NCBI GenBank assembly: GCA_002441395.1
Contig: DJVZ01000057.1
Coordinates: 155 to 6,554 of the forward strand
Direction: 5' to 3'
DNA from: Spirochaetaceae bacterium UBA6243
Lineage (GTDB): Bacteria > Spirochaetota > Spirochaetia > Treponematales > Rectinemataceae
DNA length: 6,400 nt
The translations under genes and the position numbers were made by a program. The notes beneath the pieces were generated by a model. That model had not been told where the DNA came from and did no database searches. It saw only the letters and a list, made by a program, of their open reading frames with translations. Positions 1 to 5,573 of the stretch are shown one piece after another; the stretch's first letter is position 1; each line of letters begins with the position of its first letter.

Positions 1-271
1 CTTCATCAAGATAGTCCTGCATTGTCTTCTGAATTGTGGCGATACGCGTATCTTTATCGCTGTCCCCGAGATAGCATTCCGGAAAAATAAGCCTGAGCGT
101 CGAGGGATTCCCGTTCACTTCGCGGTCCACCTCTTCCCAATATTCACGCTCTGAAGAGTATTGATCACACGCGACTACAGCCCATTTCCGATAATCTGTG
201 CCGGCGCCCGGCAGATAAATCTCGGGCACAGTGACACCTATCCGCTCAAGCCTTTCGCGCCCTGCCACCAT
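1..271 (-). CDS. DUF1015 family protein, N-terminal part (cut by the left edge)
   Basis: Only the first 90 residues are in the window; the frame is open to base 1. The protein begins MVAGRERLERIGVTVPEIYL and contains WAVVACDQYSSEREYWEEV at residues 30-48, then a STLRLIFPECYL block at 57-68. From memory these two blocks are typical of the DUF1015 family, whose members are usually around 400 residues and have no biochemically settled role, so no function is assigned. The ATG at 269-271 is preceded on the minus strand by GAAAGGAG about 7 bases upstream, an excellent ribosome binding site that fixes the start. The gene lies about 90 bases downstream of the lspA operon on the same strand. It also has its own likely promoter in the gap, so it is probably expressed separately. 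Family assignment is fairly secure; the function is unknown. Confidence 0.85.
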   Translation of the reverse strand, partial: MVAGRERLERIGVTVPEIYLPGAGTDYRKWAVVACDQYSSEREYWEEVDREVNGNPSTLRLIFPECYLGDSDKDTRIATIQKTMQDYLDE

Positions 272-304
272 ACCAGGTCTCCTTTCAAAATGATTGTATA
301 ATTT

Positions 305-333
305 ATTATCGCATAGAAATGGAAAATGGTAAA
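305..333 (-). promoter_or_regulatory. Possible sigma-70 promoter of the DUF1015 gene
   Basis: On the minus strand TTTACC (328-333) is followed after 17 bases by GATAAT (305-310). This matches the -35 and -10 consensus at 4/6 and 5/6 positions. Transcription would start near 298 and give a leader of about 27 bases, enough to hold the strong SD before the ATG at 271. The gap is much more AT-rich than the flanking genes. Assigned from consensus only. Confidence 0.45.
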
Positions 334-338
334 GAAAT

Positions 339-350
339 AGGGAAAGCCCT
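339..350 (-). terminator. Weak possible terminator after the small membrane protein gene
   Basis: About 12 bases past the stop of the 91-codon gene, the minus strand has AGGG-CTTT-CCCT followed by ATTTCTTTACC. The stem is only 4 bp and the T-run is interrupted, so it would be inefficient at best. It is listed because it sits where the operon should end and just before the DUF1015 promoter. Confidence 0.2.
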
Positions 351-361
351 GCCGCCAGACA

Positions 362-637
362 CTATTTCTTATTCAAACCAAGGTATTCATCGAGATGATA
401 GCGTTCCCTCAAAAGCTTGAGCAGACGCCGATAGATGAGGGTGGACATGAGAAGGGCGAGAATGAAGGCCACTGCTATCGCCCAGATGAGGGCTTCGGCG
501 GGAAGAATTTTCGAGAGCAGCGCCGAATACAGGAGCATGAGAAGCACAAAACAGATTACCATAAGCAAAATGTTCGCTACGGTCGCCCCGATCACAAAGA
601 GCACGACCTTGCCTTTATTGGCTGGTGTCTTATTCAT
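362..637 (-). CDS. Small two-helix integral membrane protein downstream of lspA
   Basis: A 91-residue protein with a short basic N-terminus (MNKTPANKGK). It has a first hydrophobic helix at about 11-38, a short polar break around KILPAE, a second helix at about 48-69, and a very basic tail (YRRLLKLLRERYHLDEYL). By the positive-inside rule both ends would be cytoplasmic with a tiny periplasmic turn (inference). The ATG at 635-637 lies 18 bases after the lspA stop. An AAAGGAGG-like site overlaps that stop, with a rather long spacer of about 12 bases. Coding is supported by the conserved-looking membrane topology and operon position. I recall similar small proteins next to lspA in spirochaetes, sometimes under the name leader peptide processing enzyme, but no catalytic motif is visible and that name should not be read as a function. 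It may assist lipoprotein processing or membrane assembly; this rests only on position. Confidence 0.75.
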   Translation of the reverse strand: MNKTPANKGKVVLFVIGATVANILLMVICFVLLMLLYSALLSKILPAEALIWAIAVAFILALLMSTLIYRRLLKLLRERYHLDEYLGLNKK

Positions 638-655
638 CCTGGACAGCCCCCTCCT

Positions 656-1183
656 TTACGACTGCTGCGAGCCAATTTTGGGTTTTTGGAATTCTGAAAT
701 CAAAAGCCCGATTACCAGCAGTATTTCGCCAATGGTGATCGCGGAATCGGCGATATTGAAAGTCGCGAATCGTTCCATTCCCAGAAAACCGTACATGTTC
801 ACTGAAATAAAATCGACCACACCTTCGGGTCTGAAAATCCTGTCGATTAGATTGCCGGTGCCACCCCCCAGGATAAGGCCGATCGACCATCGCAAGGGCG
901 TGGATAGGTTCTGCGCGCGGAAATAATAGACCAATAGGCCGCCCAGCACCACAACCGGAAAAGCAATGAAAAATAAAAACCGCGCTAGTGGCGCGGAAGA
1001 GGCCCCAAGCGAAAACGCCGCGCCTGTGTTGCGCGCGTGTACAATCCAGATAAAGTCTCCGAACATTCGGGAAAATATCCTTCCCTCGGGAACATGAGTG
1101 ACGATGAAGATTTTAACAACTTGGTCTGCAATAATAATCGCCGCAGCAGCAACAAGAGGAAACCAGACTTTCATCCCTCTCAT
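656..1183 (-). CDS. lspA: Lipoprotein signal peptidase (signal peptidase II)
   Basis: LspA is the inner-membrane aspartic protease that removes the signal peptide of prolipoproteins after the lipobox cysteine has been diacylglycerated. From the start chosen here the protein has 175 residues, a normal family length, with four hydrophobic segments at about 5-28, 67-87, 98-112 and 147-163. Family motifs are present in order: ADQVVK (19-24), RNTGAAFS (51-58), GGGTGNLIDRI (106-116), VVDFISV (122-128) and FNIADSAITIGE (142-153). Asp124 and Asp146 match the catalytic pair. The 22-residue spacing between them is a little longer than in the Pseudomonas enzyme. The frame is open further upstream, to 1237, but that would overlap the ybgI end. 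The ATG at 1181-1183 follows the ybgI TGA by a single base, which suggests translational coupling, since no strong SD is visible. A second ATG three codons downstream (1174) is an alternative start. Confidence 0.96.
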   Translation of the reverse strand: MRGMKVWFPLVAAAAIIIADQVVKIFIVTHVPEGRIFSRMFGDFIWIVHARNTGAAFSLGASSAPLARFLFFIAFPVVVLGGLLVYYFRAQNLSTPLRWSIGLILGGGTGNLIDRIFRPEGVVDFISVNMYGFLGMERFATFNIADSAITIGEILLVIGLLISEFQKPKIGSQQS

Positions 1184-1184
1184 G

Positions 1185-1949
1185 TCACAATCCGGTGGGC
1201 ACGTCGACGAACAGCGTTTCGAGACCGAGCTCGGCATGCGCTTTTTCCGCCACGGCCTTTACGCCCCAGGTTTCGGTCGCGTAATGCCCCGCGGCGATAA
1301 AATTCATGCCGCCTTCAAGCATGTAGTGGTAGATTGAGTGTGAAGGTTCGCCGGTGATGTAGAGGTCGATGCCCGCCGCCAGCGCCTCGAGCGATTCAAA
1401 GGGCGCCCCGCCGGAGACAATCGCAACGGTCTTGATTTCCCGAGGTCCCGCGGCGATGATCGATTTGGGTGCCGAACGGTCAGGGAGAATCTTTGCCGTA
1501 ATTTCGTCAAGGGTACTCGGCTTTGGCAAATTGCCCGACCACCCGATGCTGATGCCGTGATAGACGCCGAAAGGCTTTCGTTCTGTTACGCCAAGCACAT
1601 CCGCGATGCGCGCATTGTTGCCCACTTCCGGATGGCGGTCGAGCGGCAGATGGCAGGCATACAGCGCCATATCAAAATCGAGAAGCATCTTGAGCCTTCC
1701 GCGAAGACTGCCGGATACCGGTTCGGGCTTTCCCCAAAACATTCCGTGGTGCACAAAGAGTATATCGGCGCCGGCATCATGTGCCCGGCGAATACTTTCA
1801 GCGCAGGCATCGACGGCCACCGCCAACTTTTTTATCTGTTTCGAGGCGCTGCACGCGACCTGAACTCCATTGAGAGAATCATCAATTTGCCGCAGTTGAT
1901 CGATTTCAAGAAAGGATCGGGCCCATTTGTCAAAATCGGTGATTGTCAT
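1185..1949 (-). CDS. Nif3-like dinuclear metal centre protein (YbgI family)
   Basis: A complete 254-residue member of the Nif3/YbgI family, often annotated GTP cyclohydrolase 1 type 2 homolog. The family forms ring-shaped hexamers with a two-metal site; its biological reaction is not settled. Visible signatures are DSLNGVQV (24-31), FVHHGMFW (65-72), ACHLPLDRH (98-106), ITGEPSHS (198-205) and GHYATETWGV (221-230). His67, His68, Asp104, His222 and Glu226 match the metal ligands known from E. coli YbgI, with nearly the same spacing. The ATG at 1947-1949 fits the family N-terminus, and an in-frame stop lies a little upstream. No SD precedes it: the 11 bases before the ATG follow directly on the U-tract of an intrinsic terminator. 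Expression must therefore come by read-through of that terminator, or by regulated antitermination. It is the first gene of the ybgI-lspA-membrane protein operon. Confidence 0.95.
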   Translation of the reverse strand: MTITDFDKWARSFLEIDQLRQIDDSLNGVQVACSASKQIKKLAVAVDACAESIRRAHDAGADILFVHHGMFWGKPEPVSGSLRGRLKMLLDFDMALYACHLPLDRHPEVGNNARIADVLGVTERKPFGVYHGISIGWSGNLPKPSTLDEITAKILPDRSAPKSIIAAGPREIKTVAIVSGGAPFESLEALAAGIDLYITGEPSHSIYHYMLEGGMNFIAAGHYATETWGVKAVAEKAHAELGLETLFVDVPTGL

Positions 1950-1960
1950 GAAACCAGTAT

Positions 1961-2006
1961 AAAAAAAAAGAGCCCTTCATGGAAGGAGGCAGACCATGAA
2001 GGGCTC
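1961..2006 (-). terminator. Strong intrinsic terminator just upstream of ybgI
   Basis: The arms at 1970-1982 and 1994-2006 are perfectly complementary over 13 bp (GAGCCCTTCATGG with CCATGAAGGGCTC) around an 11-base loop. On the minus strand the stem is followed by nine T residues (1969-1961). On the plus strand the stem is followed by CAAAAGC, so it works in one direction only. It ends 11 bases before the ybgI ATG. Confidence 0.9.
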
Positions 2007-2054
2007 AAAAGCTATATAATGTCGTTTCGCCACCGACACTCGCTCATTGCTTTC
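1961..2054 (-). ncRNA. Candidate small RNA or attenuating leader with an anti-SD terminator loop
   Basis: Starting at G2054, seven bases after a near-consensus -10 box, the minus strand gives a transcript of about 94 nt ending in a nine-base U-run. Visible structure: an outer stem GAAAGC (2054-2049) with GCUUUU (2012-2007), and inside it a hairpin GUGUCG (2039-2034) with CGACAU (2024-2019) closing a 9-base loop. A perfect 13-bp terminator hairpin follows. The terminator loop reads UCUGCCUCCUU; CCUCCUU equals the 16S rRNA anti-SD core, so the loop could pair with SD regions of mRNAs, as C-rich loops of some Gram-positive sRNAs do (known mechanism; its use here is inferred). It resembles no RNA family I can name. 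No alternative antiterminator pairing is obvious, which favours a discrete sRNA, but the position just before ybgI also allows a leader role. Confidence 0.6.
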
Positions 2055-2060
2055 GGATAG

Positions 2061-2089
2061 AATATATCACGGTAAAAAAATTTCGTCAA
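2061..2089 (-). promoter_or_regulatory. Strong sigma-70-type promoter for the leader/small RNA
   Basis: On the minus strand TTGACG (2084-2089) is separated by exactly 17 bases from TATATT (2061-2066), 5/6 matches in each box. Upstream of the -35 box (about 2090-2125) are phased A/T tracts (AAATA, AAAAAAA, AATTTTT), which resemble an UP element. This is the best promoter-like sequence in the window. A start at G2054 puts the first stem of the RNA at its very 5' end. Confidence 0.75.
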
Positions 2090-2183
2090 TATTTACATCT
2101 GCTTTTTTTATGAAAAATTATGAAAACCTTGCAAAAAACCGTTATTTTTAACTGGTTTTCACAAATTATGTCGAATTATGCAT

Positions 2184-2195
2184 TATTGCGCAATA
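2184..2195. repeat. 12-bp perfect palindrome, possible operator
   Basis: TATTGCGCAATA is identical to its own reverse complement. It sits about 68 bases upstream of the putative -10 box of the plus-strand pair and 95 bases upstream of the leader promoter -35 box. A dimeric regulator could bind it; none is identified. Confidence 0.35.
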
Positions 2196-2237
2196 CAGTG
2201 ATATGGCAACTTTACTGTCGGAATGCCGGCTCGCCCC

Positions 2238-2268
2238 TTTTCCTCGCCATGCTTTTATGCGCTATACT
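2238..2268 (+). promoter_or_regulatory. Possible promoter of the plus-strand gene pair
   Basis: TATACT (2263-2268) is a good -10 box located about 30 bases before the ATG at 2298. The -35 region (TTTTCC/TTTCCT near 2238-2244, 18-19 bp spacing) is poor, so an activator or another sigma factor may be needed. I saw no clear sigma-28 flagellar promoter here. Confidence 0.35.
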
Positions 2269-2297
2269 ATAGTGTAAACATTACATGCGGAGCGAAA

Positions 2298-2714
2298 ATG
2301 ATCTACTGGAACGCTGACCTGGCAGCGAAAATATCGTGCAGTCGCCAGGAAATGGAAACTCTGCCGCCATACATCGATCATCTGATTGAGGTATCAAAGG
2401 CCGTGGGTCAATCGGGCATTCAACCGACGGCGGACCAATTTTCTTCAGAGAAAGATGCCTTTTTCCGATATGGCCTTCTCCTTGTGAGCGAGGGGCTGGC
2501 AGGAGAAATTCTAGAGGAAATCTTGACTGTGCTGCTCTATGTCAGTGATTTAAAAGGCATTGAATTCTTACGGCAATGTGTGGCCGCAGAAGCTATTCTT
2601 TCCATTGCAAACGGCGAAGACCAGGACATAATGCTCCGCAGGCTTTTGCCGTATTGCGGCATCGACAAAGCGCTTACAGCAATGACAAAAAGGAAATCCG
2701 ACCATGCTGATTGA
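2298..2714 (+). CDS. Uncharacterised soluble helical protein with MotA-like cytoplasmic features
   Basis: The product has 138 residues from the ATG at 2298, which has CGGAG five bases upstream. The frame extends back to 2223, but that stretch covers the -10 box and lacks an SD. No signal peptide or membrane helix is evident. Residues 25-80 (YIDHLIEVSKAVGQSG, then FFRYGLLLVSEGLAGEILEEIL) and 94-120 (AEAILSIANGEDQDIMLRRL) resemble the cytoplasmic parts of the stator protein MotA. Those parts carry a GL-x-LV-x-x-G-x(3)-EI-x-EIL pattern and an A-I-x-x-GENP-like motif (comparison from memory). Residues 58-125 also align with residues 65-131 of the next protein: LLL-x-SE and IA-x-G-x(4)-I-x(7)-Y-x-G are in register. 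The gene overlaps the next ORF by 11 bases, so the two are probably translated together and may act as partners. Function is unknown; a motor-associated role is inference only. Confidence 0.75.
   Translation: MIYWNADLAAKISCSRQEMETLPPYIDHLIEVSKAVGQSGIQPTADQFSSEKDAFFRYGLLLVSEGLAGEILEEILTVLLYVSDLKGIEFLRQCVAAEAILSIANGEDQDIMLRRLLPYCGIDKALTAMTKRKSDHAD
2687..2693 (+). promoter_or_regulatory. SD of the downstream gene, inside the end of the upstream gene
   Basis: AAAAGGA lies in the last codons of the 138-codon gene, 10 bases before the ATG at 2704. It fixes that start despite the 11-base overlap of the two reading frames and indicates translational coupling. Confidence 0.6.
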
Positions 2715-3852
2715 GCGTCTTGCACAGATGTATGTGCATTGGGGAAATCCCGGGCAGACTGGCGAGCAGGGTCGACGAAAAGATCAATCGGTATTGGCAC
2801 TTCATCAATTTCTGGAGGTCATTGAAGAGACATCCGAGGACCGCAAGGCACTTTTTACACAATCACAGCAATCGCGCCGCAAGGCCATGAAGCTCTCATA
2901 CCTTCTGCTTGCCAGCGAAACGGAGCCGGAAGCCATTTTCGATGCCTTTCTGCGCTCTGGGCTCCTTTCCAGCGGACAACGCAGCAACAAACCCGAAGTG
3001 CTTCTATGGCTTGCGGGTACCGAAGCAATAGCGCGGGGCATTCATCCTTACATTGTATTCCTGATCATGTCTGCATATTTCGGTCTTGAAATTGCTGAGT
3101 CGGAATTTCGCTGGCTCCGGGAACGGTCAAAATCATCCAACATTAAACTGGAAGAATTTATCGTGCCTGGCGATCTTACCGACACTATCGGAGAGGCACT
3201 CAAAGAACCCAGAAGGCTTCAGCGTACAATCCGCGTCGCGGGGATGCCGCTTTCAGCGTCAGCGTTTGCCGGATGTTCTCTCTATTATATCGAAAAAATC
3301 CTCGCTCTTGTGGGGCCGATCGGCGCGCTCATTTTGACAGAAATGATAATATCCGCGCGCAAACGACTTGTCTCTGATGAAATCAGCACCGCACAGCAAG
3401 CCTTCCTCGATTTATTTACGCAGGAAGAAACCGAACCCAAAATGCCTGAAGAAGAGCGAAAAACGGGCTTGGAAGCATTTGAGGAACAAGGGCTGCCTGA
3501 TCCGGATTTGATTCGCACTACAACGAACATCGTCATGTATGCGGAAGCAAAAATCTTGAAATCGACTCTCTCCTCGATGAGCGATAGTGAAATCGCTTCT
3601 CTGTTGAGATGTCTCGAGGCGATCGCGCACGAACGTCTGCTCAACCTGATCTCGCCAGGAAGACAAAAACGCGTACTCATGGTCATTCAAAAGACGGAAG
3701 ATGTCGTTCATGGACAAATGCTTCGCGATGCCCAGCTATTTACCCAGAAATTGCTGGCGGCATATGCACCGAAAAAGCTGAAACCAGGCGTGACCCTCAG
3801 TATTCCGGAGGAACTGAGAAAGCTCATCTCGTCCCTGCTGAGCAGAGAATAA
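2704..3852 (+). CDS. Uncharacterised protein with MotA-like module and FliG C-terminal-like region
   Basis: A 382-residue, largely helical protein with no signal peptide. The order is as follows. First comes a polar N-terminus (1-58), then a module at 61-140 (LSYLLLASETEPEAIFDAFL, then TEAIARGIHPYIVFLIMSAY) paralogous to the preceding protein. A mixed segment at 155-225 contains a moderately hydrophobic stretch at 194-216 (YYIEKILALVGPIGALILTE), which might be a buried or membrane-touching helix. A strongly acidic linker follows (239-262). The C-terminal region at 270-352 resembles FliG_C in pattern: NIVMYAEAKILKSTLSSMSD, LLRCLEAIAHERLLNLISPG and LRDAQLFTQKLL. The aligned positions of the FliG torque-generating acidic pair appear to be Met/Val, so a direct stator-rotor role is doubtful. 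It could be a divergent FliG paralogue, a motor-associated scaffold, or a helical-repeat protein with only superficial likeness. The frame is certain; the relationships are inferred by eye. Confidence 0.8.
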   Translation: MLIERLAQMYVHWGNPGQTGEQGRRKDQSVLALHQFLEVIEETSEDRKALFTQSQQSRRKAMKLSYLLLASETEPEAIFDAFLRSGLLSSGQRSNKPEVLLWLAGTEAIARGIHPYIVFLIMSAYFGLEIAESEFRWLRERSKSSNIKLEEFIVPGDLTDTIGEALKEPRRLQRTIRVAGMPLSASAFAGCSLYYIEKILALVGPIGALILTEMIISARKRLVSDEISTAQQAFLDLFTQEETEPKMPEEERKTGLEAFEEQGLPDPDLIRTTTNIVMYAEAKILKSTLSSMSDSEIASLLRCLEAIAHERLLNLISPGRQKRVLMVIQKTEDVVHGQMLRDAQLFTQKLLAAYAPKKLKPGVTLSIPEELRKLISSLLSRE

Positions 3853-3948
3853 CGTGGCAAACGGCGGGAAGAATAGCAGACCCGCGAATTCTGCGCACGC
3901 CAGGCGAAAGGGGCTTTTGGTGCCGCCAGGAGAATACAAGCTTGCTCT
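3853..3948. other. Convergent intergenic gap
   Basis: This 96-base gap separates the stop of the plus-strand pair from the stop of proC. It contains short dyads only, such as GCAGA/TCTGC and a CAAGCTTG palindrome, without a following T-run on either strand. No convincing intrinsic terminator was found, so termination may be factor-dependent or may occur inside the opposing genes. Confidence 0.5.
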
Positions 3949-4758
3949 TTACTTGTGCAGAAGCTGGTGCGCCCGCTCGCTCGCCTTGACAACGGCTTTG
4001 ATCAGGGTGACACGCAAGCCGCCATCTTCAAGCTCCATGAGCCCGTCAATGGTCGAACCCGCCGGCGTCGTCACCTGATCCTTCAGCTTTGCCGGATGTT
4101 CACCCGTGACGAGCACGGTTTTTGCCGCACCCAATACCGTTTGCGCCGCCAATTCGATAGAGACCTCGCGCGGCAGACCCATCTTCACGCCGCCGTCGGC
4201 AAGCGCCTCAATAATGAGATATACATAGGCCGGCCCTGAGCCCGAAAGGCCGGTGACCGCGTCCATATATTGCTCGTCGAGCACGAGCGCCCGACCGACC
4301 GCCTCGAAAAGACGCTTCACTTTTTGAGTTTTATCTTCTTCGGTGAAACGGGCGGGAGCGAGGGCGGTCATGCCTTCTCCGACCGACACGCCAAGGTTCG
4401 GCATGGCCCGGATGAGCGCGATCTTTCGCGCAAGCTTCGTCTGCATCGATTCGAGCGTGACGCCCGCCGCCGTCGAGACCACCACACTCTCATCGGAAAT
4501 CACATCCGCAATTTCCTGAAGCACGTCGAAAATGGTCCGCGGTTTTACCGAAACAAGAATGATTTCCGATTGCTTCGCGACATCGCGATTATGCAACACT
4601 GCCGTAACATGATATGTATCTTCAAGATTCTGCCTGTGCTGCTCGGTTCGTACGGAGAGAATCACCTCGGAAGGCAACAGCAACCCTTTTGCCAATGAAC
4701 CGGCGAGAATCGCTTCGCCAATTTTCCCCGCGCCGATGATACCAAGTTTGTATTGCAT
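3949..4758 (-). CDS. proC: Pyrroline-5-carboxylate reductase
   Basis: ProC performs the last step of proline synthesis, the NAD(P)H-dependent reduction of 1-pyrroline-5-carboxylate to L-proline in the cytoplasm. The 269-residue protein has the usual family length. Its N-terminal Rossmann fold carries GIIGAGKIGEAI (6-17), followed by VSVKP (69-73) and RAMPN (117-121). The C-terminal dimerisation domain holds GLSGSGPAY (170-178) and the P5C reductase signature around VTTPAGSTIDGLMELEDGGL (229-248). All key blocks are intact. The ATG at 4756-4758 follows the dapD stop by 11 bases, and GGCGGAGG in that gap serves as SD. It is the last gene of the dapA-dapD-proC operon. Pairing lysine and proline steps is not a classical pathway unit, though both lines lead to amino-acid or cell-wall precursors. 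Confidence 0.97.
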   Translation of the reverse strand: MQYKLGIIGAGKIGEAILAGSLAKGLLLPSEVILSVRTEQHRQNLEDTYHVTAVLHNRDVAKQSEIILVSVKPRTIFDVLQEIADVISDESVVVSTAAGVTLESMQTKLARKIALIRAMPNLGVSVGEGMTALAPARFTEEDKTQKVKRLFEAVGRALVLDEQYMDAVTGLSGSGPAYVYLIIEALADGGVKMGLPREVSIELAAQTVLGAAKTVLVTGEHPAKLKDQVTTPAGSTIDGLMELEDGGLRVTLIKAVVKASERAHQLLHK

Positions 4759-4769
4759 GACTCCTCCGC

Positions 4770-5573
4770 CTATCCCCGCAGCGCCGATTCCAGAACCACG
4801 GCAGTTCCGGTCTTTTCATCGCGATATTTTACAATACAAGGTACCGAAAGCGAAATGCCCAAACGCACCGCATAGTCGCCGTGCGCAGGCCTCGTGCCTG
4901 AGACAACCACCGCATTCTCCGGCACCTCGCCGGAGAATGCGCGCCCATTTACAAGATCGAATATTTTGGTACCCTTGGTGATGATGACACCAGGCGCGAG
5001 TACGGCCCTCTTCCTGATGACAATGCCTTCAAAAATACCGCACATGCCGCCGATAAAAGCCTCATCCTCGACAATGACGGGGCTCGCCTGTGGCGGCTCG
5101 AGCACGCCGCCGATCTGCACTCCCGCGGAGAGATGCACATTCTTGCCGATGCGCGCGCAGGAACCGACGAGCGCGTGGCTGTCCACCATGGTGCCCTCAT
5201 CCACAAACGCGCCGACATTGATGTACGAAGGGGGCATAATCACGACTCCCGGCGCGACATACGCACCCCGTCTCACCGAGCTTCCTCCCGGAACCATGCG
5301 GATGCCGTCGGCGGAACTGAAGCGTCTCGGCGGGAAAGCCGGCCTGTCAAAAAAACCTTCCGCGGGCCAATGCCCTTCGGAAAGTCCACCCTTCTTAAAA
5401 CCCGAAAGTATTGCCTGCTTTACCCATGCGTTCACCTGCCATTCGCCGTCGGTTTGCTGTTCAACAACGCGTATGTCCCCTCTCTCCAGAGCGTCGAGAA
5501 AAGCGGACCACTGAGCCTCGTCAAAGCCCCCCTGTTCCGCAAAAGCCTGTTCCAGGGTATGTGCAATCTTCAT
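4770..5573 (-). CDS. dapD: 2,3,4,5-tetrahydropyridine-2,6-dicarboxylate N-succinyltransferase
   Basis: DapD transfers succinyl from succinyl-CoA to tetrahydrodipicolinate, committing the lysine/meso-diaminopimelate pathway to the succinylase branch. The 267-residue protein is close to the usual 274. An N-terminal helical region contains WQVNAWVKQAIL (45-56). A left-handed beta-helix of hexapeptide repeats follows from about 98 to 220, including RMVPGGSSVRRGAYVAPGVV (92-111), SYINVGAFVDEGTMVDSHAL (116-135), IGKNVHLSAGVQIGGVLEP (142-160) and a C-terminal cap. The ATG at 5571-5573 overlaps the dapA stop as ATGA, so the two are translationally coupled. The presence of DapD implies that DapC/ArgD-like and DapE functions are encoded elsewhere, as no such genes follow here. 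Confidence 0.97.
   Translation of the reverse strand: MKIAHTLEQAFAEQGGFDEAQWSAFLDALERGDIRVVEQQTDGEWQVNAWVKQAILSGFKKGGLSEGHWPAEGFFDRPAFPPRRFSSADGIRMVPGGSSVRRGAYVAPGVVIMPPSYINVGAFVDEGTMVDSHALVGSCARIGKNVHLSAGVQIGGVLEPPQASPVIVEDEAFIGGMCGIFEGIVIRKRAVLAPGVIITKGTKIFDLVNGRAFSGEVPENAVVVSGTRPAHGDYAVRLGISLSVPCIVKYRDEKTGTAVVLESALRG

Larger units (their letters stand above)
2090..2297. other. AT-rich intergenic region between divergent transcription units
   Basis: No ORF with coding character was found here. The stretch holds several A/T tracts and three copies of AATTATG (near 2116, 2164 and 2174). It also has an imperfect hairpin with AAAACC/GGTTTT arms (2135-2140 and 2154-2159) and a perfect 12-bp palindrome TATTGCGCAATA (2184-2195). 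It lies between the minus-strand leader promoter and the plus-strand MotA/FliG-like pair. The repeats and palindrome could be regulator binding sites for either direction; no known operator consensus was recognised. Confidence 0.5.

Noticed and set aside
435..926. Plus-strand open frame opposite the membrane protein gene and lspA.
   Set aside because: The minus strand holds clear membrane proteins with family motifs; the plus-strand product shows no recognisable feature and no ribosome binding site was seen.
656..1237. Longer lspA reading frame starting at 1237.
   Set aside because: It would overlap the end of ybgI by about 50 bases and add a Cys-rich stretch not seen in LspA; the ATG one base after the ybgI stop gives the normal N-terminus.
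1981..1995. Plus-strand GGAAGGAGGCAGACC resembles the GGAAGGAAGCAGCC core of bacterial SRP (4.5S) RNA.
   Set aside because: The partner strand of SRP helix 8 (GUCAGG-type) is absent, the motif is the loop of a terminator read on the other strand, and the surrounding structure does not fit SRP RNA.
2223..2297. Upstream extension of the 138-residue protein to an ATG at 2223.
   Set aside because: There is no SD at 2223, the stretch contains the likely -10 box, and the ATG at 2298 has a good SD.
3854..4078. Small ORF starting GTG right after the plus-strand pair.
   Set aside because: Most of it is antisense to proC, it has no SD and its product is low-complexity.
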